This document shows, one piece after another, positions 33,457 to 40,667 of a stretch of 40,667 nt of DNA (position 1 is its first letter; the number at the start of each line of letters is the position of its first letter). The stretch is from Alistipes sp. GTDB lineage: Bacteria > Bacteroidota > Bacteroidia > Bacteroidales > Rikenellaceae. The position numbers were made by a program, and so were the translations under genes. Under the pieces are notes generated by a model that worked only from the letters and a program-made list of their open reading frames with translations, made no database searches and was not told the DNA's origin. The DNA lies in the NCBI GenBank assembly GCA_017631035.1, contig JAGBUB010000011.1:1-40667 (forward strand), given 5' to 3'.

Positions 33457-34744
33457 CGGTAAGATCAATTATGAGTTTATTCATTTCGCTCTGGCTTGAG
33501 ATGCTCTTCAGTGCATCGACCGTCGCGGAGGCACGCTGGCTCAGAGCCGTAGTACACAACGACTCGGGGGTGGTGTCGACATAGTTATCGACAGCCTCCA
33601 GCACATCGCACACACGCAGCGTAGTCACGTCGCGTGCCGGAGCGTAGGCCACGTCATAATCCTCCTCCTCGCAACGCACCTCGTTGAGCACCTCGGCGGC
33701 AACGAGCTTGGTGATTAGCTTACTGGCTATGCGGGTATGCAGGCCCAAGGCCTCGCGGATGGTAATCATAGGCACAGCCCCCTCGCCACGACGGAAGGCA
33801 CGGGCGACGTAGGCGGCAATGGCGAGCATCAGCTTGCGGCTCACATCGTAGCTCACATCGGGCAGGGCACGCTCCTCGTCGAAGCGTTTCTCGTTCTGGA
33901 TGGCAAACGAGAGCTCGCAACCGATGAGCAGGATGCTCCACGAGTTCTGCATCCAGAGCATAAACAGAGGCAGAGCGGCGAAGCTACCATAGATGGCGTT
34001 ATATGAGGTCATCCACTTAATCAAGTAGACGTACAACGACTGGAAAACAAAGAAGCACGTTCCCGCTATAACGCTGGCCATAATGGCCGAACGCAGGCGC
34101 ACCTTGGTGTTGGGCAACACCAGATAGACAAAGGTAAACATAGCCCACACGACAAACAGCGACAGAGCATTGGAGCCGATGTTCATCCACACCGTGTCCT
34201 CCATTCCGAGCAACTCGCGGGCATAGCCTCCCACCGAGGTGGCAACAATCCACAACAGAGGCGCAATGATTACCACGGTGATGTAGTCGCTATACTTACG
34301 CACAAGGTTGCGGGTGGACTTTACCTCCCAAATTTTATTGAAGTTGGCCTCGATACTCTCGAACATACGAATAACGGCCCAGAACAGCGTAACCAAGCTG
34401 ACCGTAGCCATCACACCGCCACGCGTGCGAGCCAGAGCCTTGTTGGCGAAGTCGACTATGTAGTCGACAACCTCGGGCATCTGCGGCAACATCGCGTAGA
34501 GGTTATCTACCAGACTCTCGGCAAGGCCAAAGCTCTTCACCACGGCAAAGACCAATGCCAGCACGGGCACAAGCGAGATGAGGGTGTAGAAAGTGAGTGC
34601 AGCGCTCATATCCATAGTGCCGTGAGCCATCAGACCCTCGAGCGTGTAGATGATGAGTTTGAGCGGGCGCACCGTCCACCCAAGACCCGGAATTCGCGAG
34701 ATGGGCGAGAGCAGGTCGTAGAGTATTTTCAGTGGTTTGTGCAT
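33446..34744 (-). CDS. YihY/BrkB family membrane protein with winged-helix tail
   Basis: A 432-aa protein. Residues about 25-300 carry the six-TM YihY/virulence factor BrkB domain (HGTMDMSAALTFYTLISLVPVLALVFAV; ATLVTLFWAVIRMFESIEANFNKIWEV). Residues about 310-400 form a winged-helix-like region (KLMLAIAAYVAR, TIREALGLHTRIASKLITKLVAAEVLNEV), a fusion frequent in Bacteroidetes. Function is unknown despite the old name ribonuclease BN. First gene of the YihY-DUF2520-KdsC-ProX unit. Confidence 0.9.
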   Translation of the reverse strand: MHKPLKILYDLLSPISRIPGLGWTVRPLKLIIYTLEGLMAHGTMDMSAALTFYTLISLVPVLALVFAVVKSFGLAESLVDNLYAMLPQMPEVVDYIVDFANKALARTRGGVMATVSLVTLFWAVIRMFESIEANFNKIWEVKSTRNLVRKYSDYITVVIIAPLLWIVATSVGGYARELLGMEDTVWMNIGSNALSLFVVWAMFTFVYLVLPNTKVRLRSAIMASVIAGTCFFVFQSLYVYLIKWMTSYNAIYGSFAALPLFMLWMQNSWSILLIGCELSFAIQNEKRFDEERALPDVSYDVSRKLMLAIAAYVARAFRRGEGAVPMITIREALGLHTRIASKLITKLVAAEVLNEVRCEEEDYDVAYAPARDVTTLRVCDVLEAVDNYVDTTPESLCTTALSQRASATVDALKSISSQSEMNKLIIDLTDGE

Positions 34745-34790
34745 ATTTTATAAATTCAATATTTTCTTTTTTACGTCATTGCGAGGGAGT

Positions 34791-35044
34791 ATCTGTTGTA
34801 CTCTCCCCGTTGGGGACTACATTTCTTTATATAATTATACCCCCTACCACTGCGGGGTTAGTGGTTATTTATTACACCCCTTCCCCCTGCGGGGACTCCC
34901 CCTAATAGGGGGAGAGTTATTTGTTTTTTATTTCTTCTCCATCTAACTCCTCCCCTAACTTAGGGGAGGTGCCGTAAGGCGGAGGGGTAATACCAAGGAG
35001 TAATACTGATAGGTAAAACAGAAGGATACTGTAAAGTAATAAAC
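34791..35044. repeat. Repeat and hairpin block on the left side of the DUF559 gene
   Basis: The block contains the first copy of a 70-bp repeat (34872-34942) and several palindromes: CTCCCCCTA-A-TAGGGGGAG (34896-34914), CTCCCCTAA-C-TTAGGGGAG (34950-34968), and CCACT/AGTGG around 34847. The 3' part contains CCGTAAGGCGGAGGGG. No gene is present. Confidence 0.8.
34872..34942 (+). repeat. 70-bp direct repeat, copy A
   Basis: Begins TTACACCCCTTCCCCCTGCG and ends TTCTTCTCCAT. It differs from copy B (35461-35536) by one C/A change and short indels. It flanks the DUF559 gene together with copy B. Confidence 0.85.
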
Positions 35045-35425
35045 TTACAACATTCTATCTATATCGGCGATAATGGTTTCAGGCTCTTTCCACACCATTT
35101 TATTCTCAAATCTCAACACCCTAATGTTGTGATTCTGCTCAAGGTAGCGACTTCGTTCTATATCGTGCTCCATACCGCTCTCCGTAAAATGGTCTTTGCC
35201 ATCCAATTCAATCGCCAACTTTATCTCTGGACAATAAAAATCCAATATATACGGACCTACGGAGAATTGTCGGCGCCATCTCAAACCTTTTATCTGCCTA
35301 TTTTTAAGCATCCCCCACAATGTAGCCTCGGCTGCCGTGCCGTAAGTGCGAAGTTGGCGGCGTTGCTCTTTCAGTTCAGGTTTATTTTTGAACCGAACAA
35401 ATGCTTTGTTCCTATTTTCATCCAT
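35045..35425 (-). CDS. DUF559 endonuclease-like protein (Vsr-like fold)
   Basis: A 126-aa protein. FKNKPELKEQRRQLRTYGTAAEATLWGMLKN is the typical opening, followed by RWRRQFSVGPYILDFYCPEIKLAIELDGKDHF (about 50-80), with the Asp-x(n)-ExDG residues of the PD-(D/E)XK-like nuclease fold and ERSRYLEQNHNIRVLRFEN. It is related to Vsr mismatch endonucleases, but DUF559 activity is not established. It is flanked by direct repeats, so it may be part of a small mobile element. Confidence 0.88.
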   Translation of the reverse strand: MDENRNKAFVRFKNKPELKEQRRQLRTYGTAAEATLWGMLKNRQIKGLRWRRQFSVGPYILDFYCPEIKLAIELDGKDHFTESGMEHDIERSRYLEQNHNIRVLRFENKMVWKEPETIIADIDRML

Positions 35426-35460
35426 AATACCCTCCTCGTTGATGGCTACTTATGTTTATT

Positions 35461-35536
35461 TTACACCCCTTCCCACTGCGGGGACTCCCCCTAAATTAGG
35501 GGGAGAGTTATTTGTTTTTTATTTTATTCTCTCCAT
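35461..35536 (+). repeat. 70-bp direct repeat, copy B
   Basis: TTACACCCCTTCCCACTGCG to TATTCTCTCCAT. It includes CTCCCCCTAA-A-TTAGGGGGAG (35485-35505). It lies 3 bp from the stop codon of the RelA/SpoT gene and could act as its terminator on the minus strand. Confidence 0.85.
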
Positions 35537-35538
35537 CC

Positions 35539-37761
35539 CTAATTATTTACTCGGTAGGCGCGTTGTACGCCACGAATACGCATAATCGAGTGAATGAGCA
35601 GATCGACAATCGAGGTTGAGGGCACCTCGACGCTGATCGTGCCACGCATCGTGCCGTCGCCACGAGCGGCAAGATTAAGGGTGCGGATGTTGAGCCTGAG
35701 CTCGCGCGTAACCACCTCGGTAATCTGATTGCCTATGCCTGCCATATCGGCCGCCACGATGGCAATGGTCGCACGGAACGCACCATCGGCATTGCCACGC
35801 CAGCGAGCCTCCATCACACGATAGGGATACTGCTCCTTGAGGCGTGCGGCATTGGGACAGTCGGAGCGGTGGATGGTGATGCCCGACGATATGGTCACAA
35901 AGCCAAAGATGTCGTCGCCCTTGATGGGGTTGCAACACTTGGCAAGTTTATACTCTATGTTGTTGATTTTCTCATCGATAACAAGTGCATCCGATCGGCG
36001 TGCTGCGGGGGCATCGTCGGCCTGCGCAGCCTTCGACTCCTCCTTCTTGCGCTCGGCCTCGGCCGCCGCCACACGGCGCTGCTCCTCGGCCTCACCCGAA
36101 ATCCACTGCTGGAGAATCTCCTTAATCGATATAAAGTCAATCTTCTGCAAGGCAATCATCGAGTATACCTCGCGACCTGTACGCACCTTGAGCACCTTGC
36201 CCAGGTAGGCCACAGCCTCGTCGATGGGGACTGTTATCTTCCAATTCTTGAGCTTACGCTCGAGCTCCTCGCGACCGATGCGGGCGTGCTTCATCTGCTC
36301 GTTACGCAGCCACGACTTGATGCGGCCACGAGCCTTCGATGTAACGCAGAACGACAACCAATCGGACTTGGGAGTCTGGTTCTTCTGCGTCATAACCTCC
36401 ACAATATCACCATTGTGCAACACCTCGCGGATGGGCACGGCACGATTGTTCACCTTAGCTCCCGTGCAGGTTGCGCCAAGGTTGGTGTGGATGTCGAAGG
36501 CGAAGTCCAGCACGGTAGCACCCTCGGGCAGTTTGCGGATGTCGCCATTGGGCGTAAAGACAAAAATCTCGCTGGTCGAGGGCTTGGCATCGAAGCGCTG
36601 AGTAAGCGAATGGGTGGTCTCCTCCAGCGCCTCTCTAAGACGGCTGAGCCACTGCTCCGAAGTCTGCGCACCCTGATTTACACCCTTATAGCGCCAGTGG
36701 GCGGCGATACCTCGCTCGGCTACGGCATCCATACGCTCGGTGCGAATCTGAATCTCGACCCAGCGACCTCCGCCAGCCGATACGGTGGTGTGCAACGACT
36801 CGTAGCCATTCGACTTGGGGATGGTTACCCAGTCGCGCATACGTTTGGGGTTAGGTGTATAGCAGTCGCCAATGACCGAGTAGGCAGTCCAGCAGAACTG
36901 CTTCTCCATCTCGCGGGGACAGTCGATAATAATACGCAGGGCGAAGATGTCGTAGACACCCTCGAAGGGAACGTTCTGCTTACGCATCTTGTTCCAGATC
37001 GAGTATATTGACTTGGTGCGGCTCTTGATGTGGTAGTTAAGGCCTGCCACCGACTTGAGCTTCTCCTCGATGGGCACTAGGAAGCGGGCGATGAAGGTCT
37101 GACGCTCGCTCTCGGTCTCCTCCAGACGACGGCAGATATATTCGTAGTCCTTGGGCTCGAGCCACTTAAGGGCCAAATCCTCCAACTCGCTCTTCAGCGC
37201 ATACAGACCCAGCTTGTGGGCAATGGGGGCGTAGAGGTTCATACTCTCCCAGCTCTTCTTGCGGTGCTTGGCAACAGGGAAGATGCGTAGGCTACGCATA
37301 ACCTCCAATCTGTCGGCCAGCTTGATGAGAATCACACGCGGATCCTCCGAGTAGCTCACCAGCATATCGCGGAAGTCGTTGGCCTGCTCCTTCGAGACCT
37401 TGAGTTTGATGTTCGATATCTTACACAATCCCACGATAATACCCAGCACGGGTTCGCCAAACTGCTCGCGTATCTCGCGCGAGAGGGGCTCCACACTCTC
37501 GGGGCGCTCCTTGTTGGCGATGCGGATCACATCGTGCAGGATGGCTGCCACGGTAGAGTTACGACCAAGGCCCAACTCACGGGCAACAATCTCGGCTACG
37601 GCCACATCGTGGTCGAGCAGCGGAGTGCCATCGTAGCGGGCATAGCCCTGCATCTGGGCATGGGCATAGAGCAGAGCCTTGTCGACCTGCTCCTGGGTGG
37701 TTGGTGAGTAGCTCTCGGCAATAAATCGGCGCAAAGAGCCATATTTCTGTAATACATCCAT
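35539..37761 (-). CDS. RelA/SpoT (p)ppGpp synthetase with degenerate hydrolase motif
   Basis: A 740-aa RSH protein. HD domain (residues about 30-190): His51 and His76-Asp77 are present, but the next two conserved positions (HDxxED) are Arg80 and Ile81, and the HN of LADRLHNMR reads LADRLEVMR; hydrolysis is probably lost. The synthetase (about 210-345) keeps RTKSIYSIWNKM, KRMRDWVTIPKSNGYESLHT and VEIQIRT. A TGS domain (FTPNGDIRKLPEGATVLDFAF) and a C-terminal ACT domain follow. The start was moved from the TTG at 37767 to the ATG at 37761. Confidence 0.93.
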   Translation of the reverse strand: MDVLQKYGSLRRFIAESYSPTTQEQVDKALLYAHAQMQGYARYDGTPLLDHDVAVAEIVARELGLGRNSTVAAILHDVIRIANKERPESVEPLSREIREQFGEPVLGIIVGLCKISNIKLKVSKEQANDFRDMLVSYSEDPRVILIKLADRLEVMRSLRIFPVAKHRKKSWESMNLYAPIAHKLGLYALKSELEDLALKWLEPKDYEYICRRLEETESERQTFIARFLVPIEEKLKSVAGLNYHIKSRTKSIYSIWNKMRKQNVPFEGVYDIFALRIIIDCPREMEKQFCWTAYSVIGDCYTPNPKRMRDWVTIPKSNGYESLHTTVSAGGGRWVEIQIRTERMDAVAERGIAAHWRYKGVNQGAQTSEQWLSRLREALEETTHSLTQRFDAKPSTSEIFVFTPNGDIRKLPEGATVLDFAFDIHTNLGATCTGAKVNNRAVPIREVLHNGDIVEVMTQKNQTPKSDWLSFCVTSKARGRIKSWLRNEQMKHARIGREELERKLKNWKITVPIDEAVAYLGKVLKVRTGREVYSMIALQKIDFISIKEILQQWISGEAEEQRRVAAAEAERKKEESKAAQADDAPAARRSDALVIDEKINNIEYKLAKCCNPIKGDDIFGFVTISSGITIHRSDCPNAARLKEQYPYRVMEARWRGNADGAFRATIAIVAADMAGIGNQITEVVTRELRLNIRTLNLAARGDGTMRGTISVEVPSTSIVDLLIHSIMRIRGVQRAYRVNN

Positions 37762-37773
37762 AGTCAAACTCTT

Positions 37774-38556
37774 TTACGGTTTACGGACAACGTATAAATC
37801 CTCGTCGGTGAGTGCATAGAGCGCTCGCTCGGCCTCGGTGAAGGCCTCAATGTAGGGTATGACATATACCTCGAAGCCCGCACGCTCGAGGCGCTGGGCA
37901 TAGTCGCGGCCATAGATGCGACGGTGGTCGTACTGACCAAAGATGCGGGTGCGCTCCTCCTTGTCGGTTATGGTATCGTCCTCGAACGTGAGCTCCCTGG
38001 CCTTATCAACGGGCGAGAGAACTACGCCCCAGCCACCACGTCTTAGGATGCGGTGCAGTTCGCTCAGGGCACGGCCATCGTCCTCGACGTGCTCGAGGAT
38101 ATGGTTGCAGATAACGGCATCGAACGAGCCATCCTCCAAAGGAATCTGCTGCACATCGAAGTGCATATCGGCCAGCGGGCTCTCCAGATCGGCCGTGACG
38201 TAGCGTTCGGGTTGCGAGGAGTACATCTTGCGGAACTTACGCATAAGGGCCACCTCGGGTGCTATGTGCAACATACGGGGCAGAGCCATAGCTCCGCGAC
38301 CAAGGTCGCTCTCCCTCACAAGCCACAACCACAGCAGGCGGTGACGCTCGAGCGAGAGGCAACGCGGACAGAGGGCATTCTCGCGCGAGGTGACGTAGCC
38401 GTAGGGCAAAAACTTACGACGACGGCATCCGCACACGGGGCACTCCTTGCCTCGACCCACATAGAAGAGGCCGAGAATGGGTACCGCCCACCCTGCCATA
38501 CGTTGCAGGAGCGGACGTGGCACGAGATTTAATATGAATTTGATTAGTTGCTTCAC
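37774..38556 (-). CDS. Class I SAM methyltransferase with N-terminal zinc ribbon
   Basis: A 260-aa protein. N-terminal residues 1-35 are hydrophobic/basic (possible membrane association). CPVCGCRRRKF and CPRCLSLERHRLLW (about 38-73) form a Cys4 zinc ribbon. A methyltransferase core follows: RMLHIAPEVAL, YVTADLESPLADMHFDVQQIPLEDGSFDAVICNHILEHVEDDGRAL. The substrate is unknown; similar proteins occur near glycan and envelope genes. GTG start codon. It lies 12 bp upstream of relA/spoT and 15 bp after xseB. Confidence 0.85.
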   Translation of the reverse strand: MKQLIKFILNLVPRPLLQRMAGWAVPILGLFYVGRGKECPVCGCRRRKFLPYGYVTSRENALCPRCLSLERHRLLWLWLVRESDLGRGAMALPRMLHIAPEVALMRKFRKMYSSQPERYVTADLESPLADMHFDVQQIPLEDGSFDAVICNHILEHVEDDGRALSELHRILRRGGWGVVLSPVDKARELTFEDDTITDKEERTRIFGQYDHRRIYGRDYAQRLERAGFEVYVIPYIEAFTEAERALYALTDEDLYVVRKP

Positions 38557-38571
38557 TTTCTATCCACTTTT

Positions 38572-38763
38572 TTATGCCTCCAACTGCTCCTTCACGGCAC
38601 GCTCCACGTCGGTGAGCTGTGCACGGCACTGGGCTATGAGTTCGGTAGCACGCTTAACCTCAGCGGCGAGTGCATCGACATCGATCTGCTCGTCGCGCAG
38701 GCGTGCAAGAATCTGCTCGACCTCGGCTATTGCTTCGGAGTATGTTAGTTTTTTCTTTGCCAT
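38572..38763 (-). CDS. xseB: Exodeoxyribonuclease VII small subunit
   Basis: A 63-aa helical hairpin subunit: LTYSEAIAEVEQILARLRDEQIDVDALAAEVKRATELIAQCRAQL is the classical XseB pattern. It binds XseA several times per complex. It lies 8 bp after xseA. Confidence 0.95.
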   Translation of the reverse strand: MAKKKLTYSEAIAEVEQILARLRDEQIDVDALAAEVKRATELIAQCRAQLTDVERAVKEQLEA

Positions 38764-38771
38764 ATATTGTT

Positions 38772-40016
38772 CTATTTTATTTCTGCCTTTATGCTTCCCT
38801 TGGCGAGCTGGATATCCACCTCGCGACCCGACAGCCCCTCGGTTGAGGTTACGGCTCGTCCATCGAGGCGCACCACAGCAAAGCCAAGGCGCAGAATCTT
38901 CTCGGGCGAGCGGGCTTCGACAACCTCCGCAGCCCTATCGAGCAGAGCCCGCTGGCGCTCCAGTCCACGCCCAACGGCCGAGACCAACTGCTCACGCAAC
39001 ATAGCAAGTCGTGCCGAGCCTCTGTCGCAGTAGCGCAATGACTCACGCTCTATGTCGGCAGCCATACGCTCCACCCTAACGCGGGCACGTTGGGTGGCGG
39101 CAACGGCCATATCGGCAAGGCGGTAGGCCGCCTCGTCGAGCCACGCCATCTCACGAGCCATACCGTCGGTGAGCCACGCCGCAACGGCGGTGGGGGTTTT
39201 CAGTGGTGTGTGCGCCACCATATCGGCGACGCCGGTATCCTTGTCGTGGCCTATGCCTGTGATGACGGGCAGCGGAAACTGCGCCACATAGGAGCATAGA
39301 CGGTACGAGTTAAAACAACTCAAATCGCTTGCCGAGCCACCACCACGGATGATGACAACGGCATCGAAGCGCTCCTGCTGCTGAGCCACCTGCTCAAGAG
39401 CCGCACAGATGCTATCCTCGGCCGAAGAGCCCTGCACAACGGCATCGAAGAGCGTAGTGATGAAGGCATAGCCACCCTCACGGAGTTCGTTGCAGAAGTC
39501 GCGATAGCCTGCCGCCGCCGCACTCGACACCACGGCTATGCGTTGCAGGGGTCGGGGGAGGGTGAGTGAGCGGTTCATATCCCACACGCCATCGCGCTGG
39601 AGTTGCGCTATGGTCATCTGCTTCTGTCGCTCGACCTCGCCAAGGGTGTAGGAGGGGTCGATGTCGGTAATCTGCAACGAGAGGCCGTAGAGCTCGTGGT
39701 ACGAGACCACCACCTTGGCCATAATCTTCATACCCGCTGCTAAGGCCGAGCCTGTCTGCGACTGGAAGTAGGAGGAGAGCATACCCCACTGCGACCGCCA
39801 GATGACGGCACGTACCTGCGCACGCGGGATGGGTGTGCCACCACGCGTGGGCTCGCTCTTCTCGATGAGTTCGAGGTAGCAGTGACCCGAGTAGTTGACC
39901 TTCAATTCCGACACCTCGGCCACAACCCACAGGGGCAGGGCGAGAGCACCCTCAACGGCCGCCTTGATGCGGTGCTGAAGCTCGGTGAGAGTGATATGTT
40001 GTCGTTGCGAGGTCAT
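38772..40016 (-). CDS. xseA: Exodeoxyribonuclease VII large subunit
   Basis: A 414-aa catalytic subunit degrading single-stranded DNA to short oligonucleotides. The N-terminal OB-fold (about 8-105: LTELQHRIKAAVEGALALPLWVVAEVSELKVNYSGHCYLELIEK) is followed by the nuclease core VVSSAAAAGYRDFCNEL, VVIIRGGGSASDLSCFNSYRLC and PVITGIGHDKDTGVADMVAHTPLKTPTAVAAWL, then a coiled-coil domain. It starts the xseA-xseB-methyltransferase-relA/spoT unit. Confidence 0.96.
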   Translation of the reverse strand: MTSQRQHITLTELQHRIKAAVEGALALPLWVVAEVSELKVNYSGHCYLELIEKSEPTRGGTPIPRAQVRAVIWRSQWGMLSSYFQSQTGSALAAGMKIMAKVVVSYHELYGLSLQITDIDPSYTLGEVERQKQMTIAQLQRDGVWDMNRSLTLPRPLQRIAVVSSAAAAGYRDFCNELREGGYAFITTLFDAVVQGSSAEDSICAALEQVAQQQERFDAVVIIRGGGSASDLSCFNSYRLCSYVAQFPLPVITGIGHDKDTGVADMVAHTPLKTPTAVAAWLTDGMAREMAWLDEAAYRLADMAVAATQRARVRVERMAADIERESLRYCDRGSARLAMLREQLVSAVGRGLERQRALLDRAAEVVEARSPEKILRLGFAVVRLDGRAVTSTEGLSGREVDIQLAKGSIKAEIK

Positions 40017-40034
40017 AACATTTATTCTAATTTA

Positions 40035-40065
40035 CAAATATACAATTCTAAATGCAAAATTCAAA
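40035..40065 (-). promoter_or_regulatory. Promoter of the xseA unit
   Basis: On the minus strand: TTTG (40065-40062), a 19-nt spacer, then TATATTTG (40042-40035), a perfect Bacteroidetes consensus. The start point is near 40028, just 12 nt before the ATG. The best promoter in the window. Confidence 0.85.
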
Positions 40066-40118
40066 ATTCAAAATCGCAGGTGGGAAAATAGATGCAATGG
40101 TGTTATAGGTGCAATAAA

Positions 40119-40144
40119 AAAGGACCACCTTTTAGGTAGTCCTT
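40119..40144 (-). terminator. prfA terminator
   Basis: On the minus strand the hairpin AAGGACTACCT-AAA-AGGTGGTCCTT (one G-U pair) is followed by a T-run. It lies about 145 bp after the prfA stop, beyond the structured element at 40178-40274. Confidence 0.8.
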
Positions 40145-40177
40145 AATCCTTTATATAATTGTCGAGATTTTCAGATG

Positions 40178-40274
40178 CTTGAGATATTTTGAAGCCACCG
40201 CAGTCCGAGCCTACGCAGCATACTTTGGCGTATGTGAGTAGGGCGAGGGCAAGGTGGATGCCGAAATATCCAAG
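40178..40274 (-). repeat. Structured element in the prfA 3' region
   Basis: Outer arms CTTGAGATATTTTG (40178-40191) and CGAAATATCCAAG (40262-40274) are complementary with one bulge and a G-U. An inner stem CATAC/GTATG (40219-40223 with 40230-40234) is extended by CTAC/GTAG. The minus-strand RNA would carry this between prfA and its terminator. It may be a dispersed Bacteroidales repeat; no gene is present. Confidence 0.5.
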
Positions 40275-40286
40275 CAGATAAATCTC

Positions 40287-40667
40287 TTACAACTCGCTCT
40301 CCTTTAGGCGCTCCGCATTTTCAGCTACAATCAGCTGGTCGATGCAACCCTGGATGTCGCCATCCATAAATGCCGAGAGGTTGTAGATGGTGTAGTTGAT
40401 ACGGTGGTCGGTGATACGTCCCTGGGGGTAGTTGTAGGTACGAATCTTTGCCGAGCGGTCACCTGTCGACACCATTGTCTTACGCTTCGATGCAATCTCG
40501 TCGAGGTACTTCGAGTACTCGAGGTTGAAGATACGCGTACGCAACTCCTCGAAAGCCTTGTCGAAGTTCTTGAGATGCGACTTCTGATCCTGACACTGCA
40601 CGACGATACCTGTGGGGATGTGGGTAAGGCGGATAGCCGAGTTGGTGGTGTTCACCGACTGGCCACC
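40287..40667 (-). CDS. prfA: Peptide chain release factor 1, 3' part (truncated by window edge)
   Basis: The frame stays open to the window edge. The visible 126 residues begin at [20 protein letters not shown], the catalytic GGQ motif that promotes peptidyl-tRNA hydrolysis, and end with [38 protein letters not shown] confirms RF1 (as opposed to RF2). A GTG at 40655 is only an internal Val. His after GGQ in enteric RF1 is Ser here, which I believe is normal for Bacteroidetes. Confidence 0.95.
   Translation of the reverse strand, partial: GGQSVNTTNSAIRLTHIPTGIVVQCQDQKSHLKNFDKAFEELRTRIFNLEYSKYLDEIASKRKTMVSTGDRSAKIRTYNYPQGRITDHRINYTIYNLSAFMDGDIQGCIDQLIVAENAERLKESEL

Noticed and set aside
35869-37011. 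380-codon plus-strand frame opposite relA/spoT
   Set aside because: Shadow frame; the minus strand carries all RSH domains.

Overview
The window looks like a chromosomal segment of a gut-type Bacteroidales bacterium, perhaps Alistipes or another Rikenellaceae member (the genus is an inference). The evidence is promoters of the Bacteroidetes type (TTTG, 19-20 nt, TAnnTTTG), A-rich starts without Shine-Dalgarno sequences, and families typical of this phylum: an S46 dipeptidyl peptidase, DUF2490, DUF4296, PKD and Ig-like lipoproteins, a THUMP-like methyltransferase and a cyclophilin lipoprotein.

Layout. 14-397 is rpsL (minus), followed by about 860 bp of odd purine-biased non-coding DNA. 1327-4919 (plus) encodes a DPP7-like peptidase, a DUF2490 protein and a secreted plug/TonB-like protein, with clear promoters and terminators. 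5000-15914 (minus) has a nitroreductase and a tightly packed ten-gene run from holB to a PKD lipoprotein; it mixes replication and folate genes (holB, folK), ribosome maturation (rbfA) and envelope proteins (OM barrel, lipoproteins, a LolCE-like permease). 16104-18757 (minus) is flippase, dut and cyclophilin lipoprotein. 19080-27945 (plus) is a compact virus-derived cluster. 28504-31622 (plus) carries a ComEC-like channel, a DUF486 protein and a methyltransferase. 31650-34744 (minus) carries YihY, a DUF2520 protein, a KdsC-like phosphatase and a prolyl-tRNA deacylase. 34791-35536 is a repeat-flanked DUF559 endonuclease module. 35539-40016 (minus) is xseA, xseB, a methyltransferase and a RelA/SpoT homologue; the window ends in the 3' part of prfA.

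The most notable region is 19080-27945. Nine same-strand genes include a convincing ClpP-type prohead protease carrying a long scaffold-like tail, an HK97-like major capsid protein, a portal, a connector-like protein, a muralytic-type protein, and proteins that look like tail terminator, tail tube, distal tail and hub. There is no terminase, tape measure, integrase, repressor or holin. It sits between housekeeping genes, shows no obvious compositional break, and is preceded by one strong promoter and a roughly 370-nt structured leader with a possible 25-codon ORF. This suggests a domesticated particle (GTA-like, tailocin-like or an encapsulating device) rather than a functional prophage; the function is unknown.

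Secondary points of interest are the DUF559 module between near-identical 70-bp repeats, hairpin-rich intergenic repeats at 27973-28490 and 40178-40274, and a RelA/SpoT protein whose hydrolase motifs are degenerate.
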